Shown piece by piece: positions 59,561 to 64,000 of a stretch of 64,000 nucleotides of DNA. Made by a program: the position numbers and the translations under genes. Source of the stretch: Jaltomata sinuosa (Eukaryota; Streptophyta; Magnoliopsida; Solanales; Solanaceae); NCBI GenBank assembly GCA_003996215.1, contig QJPP01001633.1:248001-312000 (forward strand), in the 5' to 3' direction. The notes under the pieces were generated by a model. It saw nothing but the letters and a program-made list of their open reading frames with translations. It was not told the DNA's origin and made no database searches. How positions within the stretch are numbered: the stretch's first letter is position 1; each line of letters begins with the position of its first letter.

Positions 59561-61289
59561 AGTGTCTTTTCTTTCACTTTACTCACTTTTTTTAGGGGAT
59601 TCATGACGTCGAAAACGAAATTGAGCTAAGTACGACTGAACCCTATTGTGTGGAGGTCTGTGCGGAGTGCACAAGCAATTATGCATGTCGCACAACTCAC
59701 CGCACACCAAAATAGGAGGCCTAGAAGAAAAAATTAAAAATAGAGGTGACATGCACTGTGATATGCGGATCGCACCAACCCAAGTGCGCGTCGCACCTCC
59801 ATCACACAAGGAAACAGATGCCTGGGAAAACCCACGGAGAAAAAAAGGGGCATGAGCGATACGCCATGCGGTCCGCACCTTGTCTGGTGCAAATCGCATG
59901 TCGCGGTGCACAAGTGGTAAAATTTGAATTTTAATTGACCTAACCCATTGACCGACCCGACTCGGAGAGAACCTGACCGATTCTTCTTCTTCTTTTTTCT
60001 TTTAAAACTGCCTCTCTCTCTCCCTTTTCCACCATCTTTCCCCACAACTCTCAAAACCTTCCACCAAAATTCTCTCCAAACCCCTCAAACTCCCACAAAT
60101 CCTTCTCCTTTTCTCACCTAATTTTCTCCACCATTTCTCCACGTTGCCACCGTCATTCTCTGAGAGGTCTTGTGGGTCACCATTGTTGAAATTCAAAAAG
60201 CTTCAATTTCTGTTCTTCCCTTTGCAATCTTCACTTCTGGTAAGTTCCCCGATGTTAAATAGTTATTTTTATGAATGTTGGGAACTCACATTGTGAAGCA
60301 TGCTTAGTAGATTGTCCATATTAATGATGGGTGAGACCCAAAGATTTGGGTCCCCAATTTTGGGTTGTAATGGTGAAATCTTTTAATGTCAACTTGGTAG
60401 ATGGTAAATCTTAACCATGCATGTTGATTGGTAGTAATGTTTAGCCTTAATATCTGTAATGGGGTGAAGTCTGAGTAACCCACTTGTGACTAGTGCTTGA
60501 TTTGGCCCGATGATGGATTGGGTGACGTCGTTCTTAAGGGAAAGTCATCATTAGTCACGAGGTTTTGATTGATAATTGATAATTGATAATTGAGGATTGA
60601 ATGTTGCCGATTGTAGGCCCATGATTCTGATTGAAAATCTAGTTGGGTTATATGATCTTGTGGGGGAAAAGGGTTAATTGTTGATATGCTATCTGTGCCC
60701 ATTGTTGCAAGGAGGGCTTGATGTTTCCGATGATAGATGGGGTAATGTCCATCATAAGGAAAGTCATTGAGTCCTTTCTTGTTGGTTATATGTTAATGGA
60801 AATTCGGGGAAGTCTGAGTACCCGGAAGTTAGGGTCATGAACCCCCTTCCCCCCCCCCTTGTTATTATGAATTGGTTGCCTGTGGTTCTAAGTGCTGAAG
60901 CACATCTTGCTCTATGGACCATATGCATAACTCACAAGAACACAAGGAACCAAAAATTCCTATTGTGTCTTTGTGCATTTTACATACGATCCATAGATCT
61001 TGATATGCAAAAGAAAGTGCAGCACACTATCTTGAGAGGCAAAGTTTGGTGCAACGCGCACTTCAGCTGGTGCGAATCGCACCTAACTCGCACCACAAAG
61101 AGAAAATCACTGGAAGAATCTGTCGGCTCATGCAATGGCATATGCGATGCGCACTTGTGCTGGTGGGGTTCGTAGGTGAATCGCACGAGCCAACAACTCC
61201 CTCCTCTACTTTTTTCACTTCACTGATCCCTAAATTTCTTTAGTAGTATATATTTCTAATGTATGCTCCTAACACTGAGTCGCAGGACT
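59561..61289 (+). promoter_or_regulatory. Non-coding region before ORF2 of element I, possible internal promoter, leader and intron
   Basis: In order: a word cluster at 59650-59920 (TGCGGATCGCACC, GTGCGCGTCGCACC, ATGCGGTCCGCACC), a strongly CT-rich leader at 59980-60239, and CTG|GTAAGTTC, a good 5' splice site at 60240. Next come a GAAGTCTGAGTAACCC word (60466), hairpin motifs at 60506-60550 and 60727-60770, and GGGGAAGTCTGAGTACCC at 60807. A second cluster lies at 61045-61190 (GTGCGAATCGCACC, TGCGATGCGCAC). CGCAG at 61281-61285 is a possible 3' splice site 5 bp before the ORF2 ATG. All roles are inferred. Short frames in both strands come from the clusters. Confidence 0.45.
60240..60245 (+). 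promoter_or_regulatory. Candidate 5' splice site before ORF2 of element I
   Basis: CTGGTAAGTTCC contains GTAAGT at the end of the CT-rich leader. A matching acceptor could be the CAG at 61283-61285. Confidence 0.35.
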
Positions 61290-62545
61290 ATGTCTTCCAA
61301 CAGGCACAATCAGAAGAGACGCGCCTTAGAGCCTTCTCCGACTCCTGGAGTTTCCACATATGAGGTAGGACATTATGAGTCGAGGGTTCACTTTGGGCTT
61401 AAGGAAATGCAAGCCTATTATCTTGAGTTCCAGAAGCGCCCATTCTTGGAGGAAAAGGGATTCAATATAGATGATTTCCAAGAAGAGTTCCAAAACATGC
61501 CCAATCAATTTTGTATAAAGGCTTGGGAGCATTTTGCCAAAACACCGGGCCTCTATTTCCCGAGTTAGTATGGGAATTCTATGCTTAATACAAGGCCAAA
61601 TTTTACATGCTTAATCCTAGAGGTCCCCTAAGCAGGTCACCATGCCTCAGCTCAATTTTGGTATGAGGTAAAGACGTGAATATCACCTCGGAAGCTATTC
61701 ATTCTGTCATATGGGATGATGAACCAATCCCTAAATCAAGGTACATGAAACATGTGGTGAAAAAGGACGAGGAATATAAATGGGTTGCGAGTGTGATTGT
61801 GGAAGGAGAACCCTTTTGGTCCACCTCAAGGGGACAAATTTATCGCTCGGATCTCAAATTCAAAGAACGCATGTGGCTCGACTTTGTGAGCACCAGATTT
61901 ATCCCTACTGGCCACACCACTAAAGTGTCCATTGAGATAGCCATTCTTCTTGCATACATCATGAGAGGCCTCAGTGTGAACGAGGGCGAGATCATAGATG
62001 AACATCTCAAGAGTAAAGCATGGCATGACGCCATATCCATGGCATTCCCTGTACTCATCACCCTTCTATGCATTCAAGCTGGTTGCTCCTTGTTTCAAGG
62101 ATTCGACAAGGCTAGGCAAGCTACATGTAAAGATGCTCTTTATGTCAAGAAGAGGTAACTTGAACAGATTTCTAAGGCCACCAGACTCAGTACTCGGGGT
62201 AAAACCATAGTGCATGATCAAGAGAGAAATTCACCCGCATCTCAAGAAGCATCGAGCACCATCCATGGAGTATCAGGAACCAACCCTCCAGGTAATTTAC
62301 TCAAGCTTGCTCAAATTACCAACAAAAATGAGGAATGGTTGCATAAATTGGCCAGAGAAATCCCAGCTTTGATTGAATCTTCCATCAAGTCAACCCTCAA
62401 ACCGGTGGTGTCAAGTGTGAGCAAGATTTGTTCTAGAGTGGATACTATGGAGACAGAGGTTGGAAGGTTCAAGCAAATGATTTCGCCTGTTGAGGCAAAT
62501 TGGGACCTTAACCTATCGGCTACAGGTTCAAACTTCCCTACATGA
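61290..62545 (+). pseudogene. ORF2 of element I, 'putative plant transposon protein'-like
   Basis: The ATG at 61290 starts MSSNRHNQKRR, a basic start. The first frame ends at 61568. A shift leads to 61676-62158, with the well-kept passages FWSTSRGQIYRSDLKF, MWLDFVSTRFIPT, EIAILLAYIMRGLSVNEGEII and ITLLCIQAGC. From memory these match the Pfam domain called putative plant transposon protein. After a TAA at 62156 the same frame continues to 62545 with a likely coiled coil (REIPALIESSIK, ICSRVDTMETEV). It lies where pol would be followed by the env-like ORF. Biochemical function is unknown. Confidence 0.7.
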
Positions 62546-64000
62546 TGTACTAGCCCTCCAGATACTTGGTGCACAAGTTGGGATCCTAATCAAGAGGACA
62601 ACTCTGAGATACAAGAAAATAGGACACCGTTCGATATAACCCCAGACAACACAGAGTCGGTCATCTACCATCAATCAACACCTCCAGCACCATATGTGAG
62701 GAGATGGGGACTTCAGCAAAAATGGTTCTCTTATCATGAATTGATGACATGTGAGAGCAGGTGGTTTGTGGAGCCCTCGGGCTGCCTTGAGGTCCGGTGG
62801 GATCCATCAAACCCTCCGTTGGAAGATTTTTAGCTAGATCCAGCATATGCTTGCATACCACTAACGACACCACCAGTTCCACCGGCATCTCGACCACCTC
62901 ATTAAGTCTATTCACGAAGGAGGCGCCAATATCATCATTAGCCTACTCAGGGAGTTTTTGGCACTCATTCCTATTTGGTTGTCTTTTTGTGCATCGTGGG
63001 CTATGCTTGTTTTAAGTTTGGGGGGAGTATGAAAGAATTAACTTTGGTTTAGTTATGTTGTGATTGACATTGCCCTCGTTGGGCCTTTAGCCTATGTTTT
63101 GCTTTATTTATTCTGTTTTCATTTTCATTGGAGCTTAATTGTGCCCTCGCCGGGCTTGAATTTTATTGATGGTGTGTTGGGTTGGTCTTACATACCTTAT
63201 TGTTCCACTACCCATGCCTTACAAATGCGCTAAATGCTTATGCCGAGGCTTGTTCTTGATTGATTCATGAGCGCAAAAAAAAATTGTGGATCGCCTTGTT
63301 CATAGTAGTGTAGAAATAAACTCCGAGGGTTTTCTTAATACCACGGTACTTTCCCAAGGAGCAAAAGTTTTGATTATTTTCTTTTTCTTTTATTTTGTTT
63401 TTATGTGTCGAACCGGGTGGTGTTTCCCTATGATAGATTGAGAGGCGACTTTGTTAAGGGAAAATGCCAAGTTTTGTTTAGAATTGAGTCCGTAAATGCT
63501 TGTCTCAAAATGGGCCCACCAAAAAAAATTCTTGGTAAATTGCTTTTGAAAAAGAAAGGAAGAAGGGGAATAAATTTTTGAGAAAAAGCGTTCTCTTGTC
63601 ATGACTTGCACACTCTCGCTTTGGCTTGATTGACTCACAAATGAGTGTGTAATAAACTCGAAATAGCTTGTCAAAAGTCATTTGCCCCAATTGATTGTGG
63701 GACTAATGGATGAAGTCTTGTGGCATGATGCCTTGTGCGGTGAGGCTTTACCTTGATTCTTGTGCATAAGTGTCGTCTAGAACTTGCCCCGAATGTGATT
63801 CAAGGCAAAATTTTAGGTGTAACCAAGCTTGGGAAAATGACCTTACGCCCTTTTTGGTAGTAACTTCACTCAAATGACCTCCCAATGACATCAAATCCTA
63901 GTGAACCCCTTTGGGCTTGTGACCATTCTTTGACACCTTTGTAACACCTTGACCTTTTTGGAAACCTCTAGCTTGGCACCCGTCCTCCCTAATTGCTTGA
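62546..64000 (+). other. 3' region of element I
   Basis: It starts with decayed coding-like sequence to about 62905. A purine tract AAGTTTGGGGGGAG (63014-63027), two GCCC/GGGC hairpins (63072-63084 and 63143-63155) and a copy of the recurring hairpin motif (63426-63470) follow. The rest is AT-rich with no gene seen. The 3' LTR has not been reached at 64000. Confidence 0.6.
63072..63155 (+). repeat. Two GCCC-loop-GGGC hairpins after ORF2 of element I
   Basis: GCCCTCGTTGGGC and GCCCTCGCCGGGC can each form a 4-bp GC stem. They match the six repeats after ORF2 of element D. Confidence 0.6.

Larger units (their letters stand above)
55448..64000 (+). mobile_element. Element I: pol-less Athila/Tat-type TGATAAG element (runs off the window)
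   Basis: 5' LTR 55448-56939, primer site 56944-56962, gag 57064-58377, protease 58720-59500, a post-integrase signature at 59517-59560, a non-coding middle, ORF2 61290-62545 and a long 3' region. The 3' LTR is not reached. Reverse transcriptase and integrase are absent: the linker after the protease passes directly into the post-integrase signature. It shares its layout with D. GTACC (55443-55447) is the presumed left target copy. Confidence 0.85.

Noticed and set aside
59579..60196. Several frames over 60 codons on both strands before ORF2 of I
   Set aside because: They overlap each other in a word cluster and a CT-rich leader and show no domain; low-complexity Arg/Lys or Glu runs come from the CT-rich DNA.

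Overview
This is a gene-poor, retrotransposon-packed stretch of a flowering-plant nuclear genome. I found no host protein gene, tRNA, rRNA or CRISPR array. Almost everything is LTR retrotransposon of the Ty3/gypsy superfamily, in two lineages. The first is a chromovirus type resembling the Tekay/Del clade: LTRs of 2-3 kb that begin TGTAAC/TGTAAT and end TGACA, and a primer site like the 3' end of initiator tRNA-Met (TGGTATCAGAGCC). The second is an Athila/Tat type: primer site like TGGCGCCGTTGCTGGGGAC and LTRs that begin TGATAAG. The long LTRs and the coding remnants suggest an asterid, probably a Solanaceae with a large genome. That taxon is my impression from memory and cannot be proved from the window. 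I label the elements A to I. Layout: 1-8984 is A, a minus-strand LTR-internal-LTR-internal array. 8985-12974 holds old duplicated non-coding repeats. 12980-16256 is B, a solo LTR with target duplication AGGTA. 16262-17190 is unassigned. 17191-18904 is C, the 5' LTR, primer site and gag start of an Athila/Tat-type element. From 18905 on, nearly every base belongs to one nest of insertions.

The nest reads from outside to inside as follows. C is split at 18905 by D, a TGATAAG element. The 3' LTR of D is split at 29721 by F, a plus-strand Tekay-like element. The 3' LTR of F is split at 47111 by H, a minus-strand Tekay-like element. The 5' LTR of H is split at 55448 by I, a second TGATAAG element that runs off the right end. 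Side insertions are E (solo LTR 22911-24942, in the second ORF of D, target duplication GACTT) and G (complete element 32273-40045, in the 5' LTR of F, target duplication CTTGG). This gives five successive layers, and the right-hand flanks should lie beyond 64000 in a predictable order.

Coding content is entirely decayed. F and H keep gag, protease, reverse transcriptase, RNase H, integrase and a chromodomain-like tail, with many stops and frameshifts. G keeps only the two ends of gag. D and I lack reverse transcriptase and integrase, yet both keep a second ORF resembling the Pfam 'putative plant transposon protein' domain in the env-like position.

The most interesting signals are non-coding. 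Each LTR family carries a cluster of its own short palindromic words, usually just upstream of the likely TATA region: CGCTATAGCG, CCACGAGTC/GACTCGTGG, GCGCGATAGCGC or GTGCGA-TCGCAC. In D and I the same kind of cluster recurs inside the element, upstream of the second ORF, together with a CT-rich leader, splice-like sites and a recurring hairpin. This looks like a conserved internal transcription unit. A nearly identical 570-bp tract in otherwise diverged LTRs of G points to gene conversion over the promoter.
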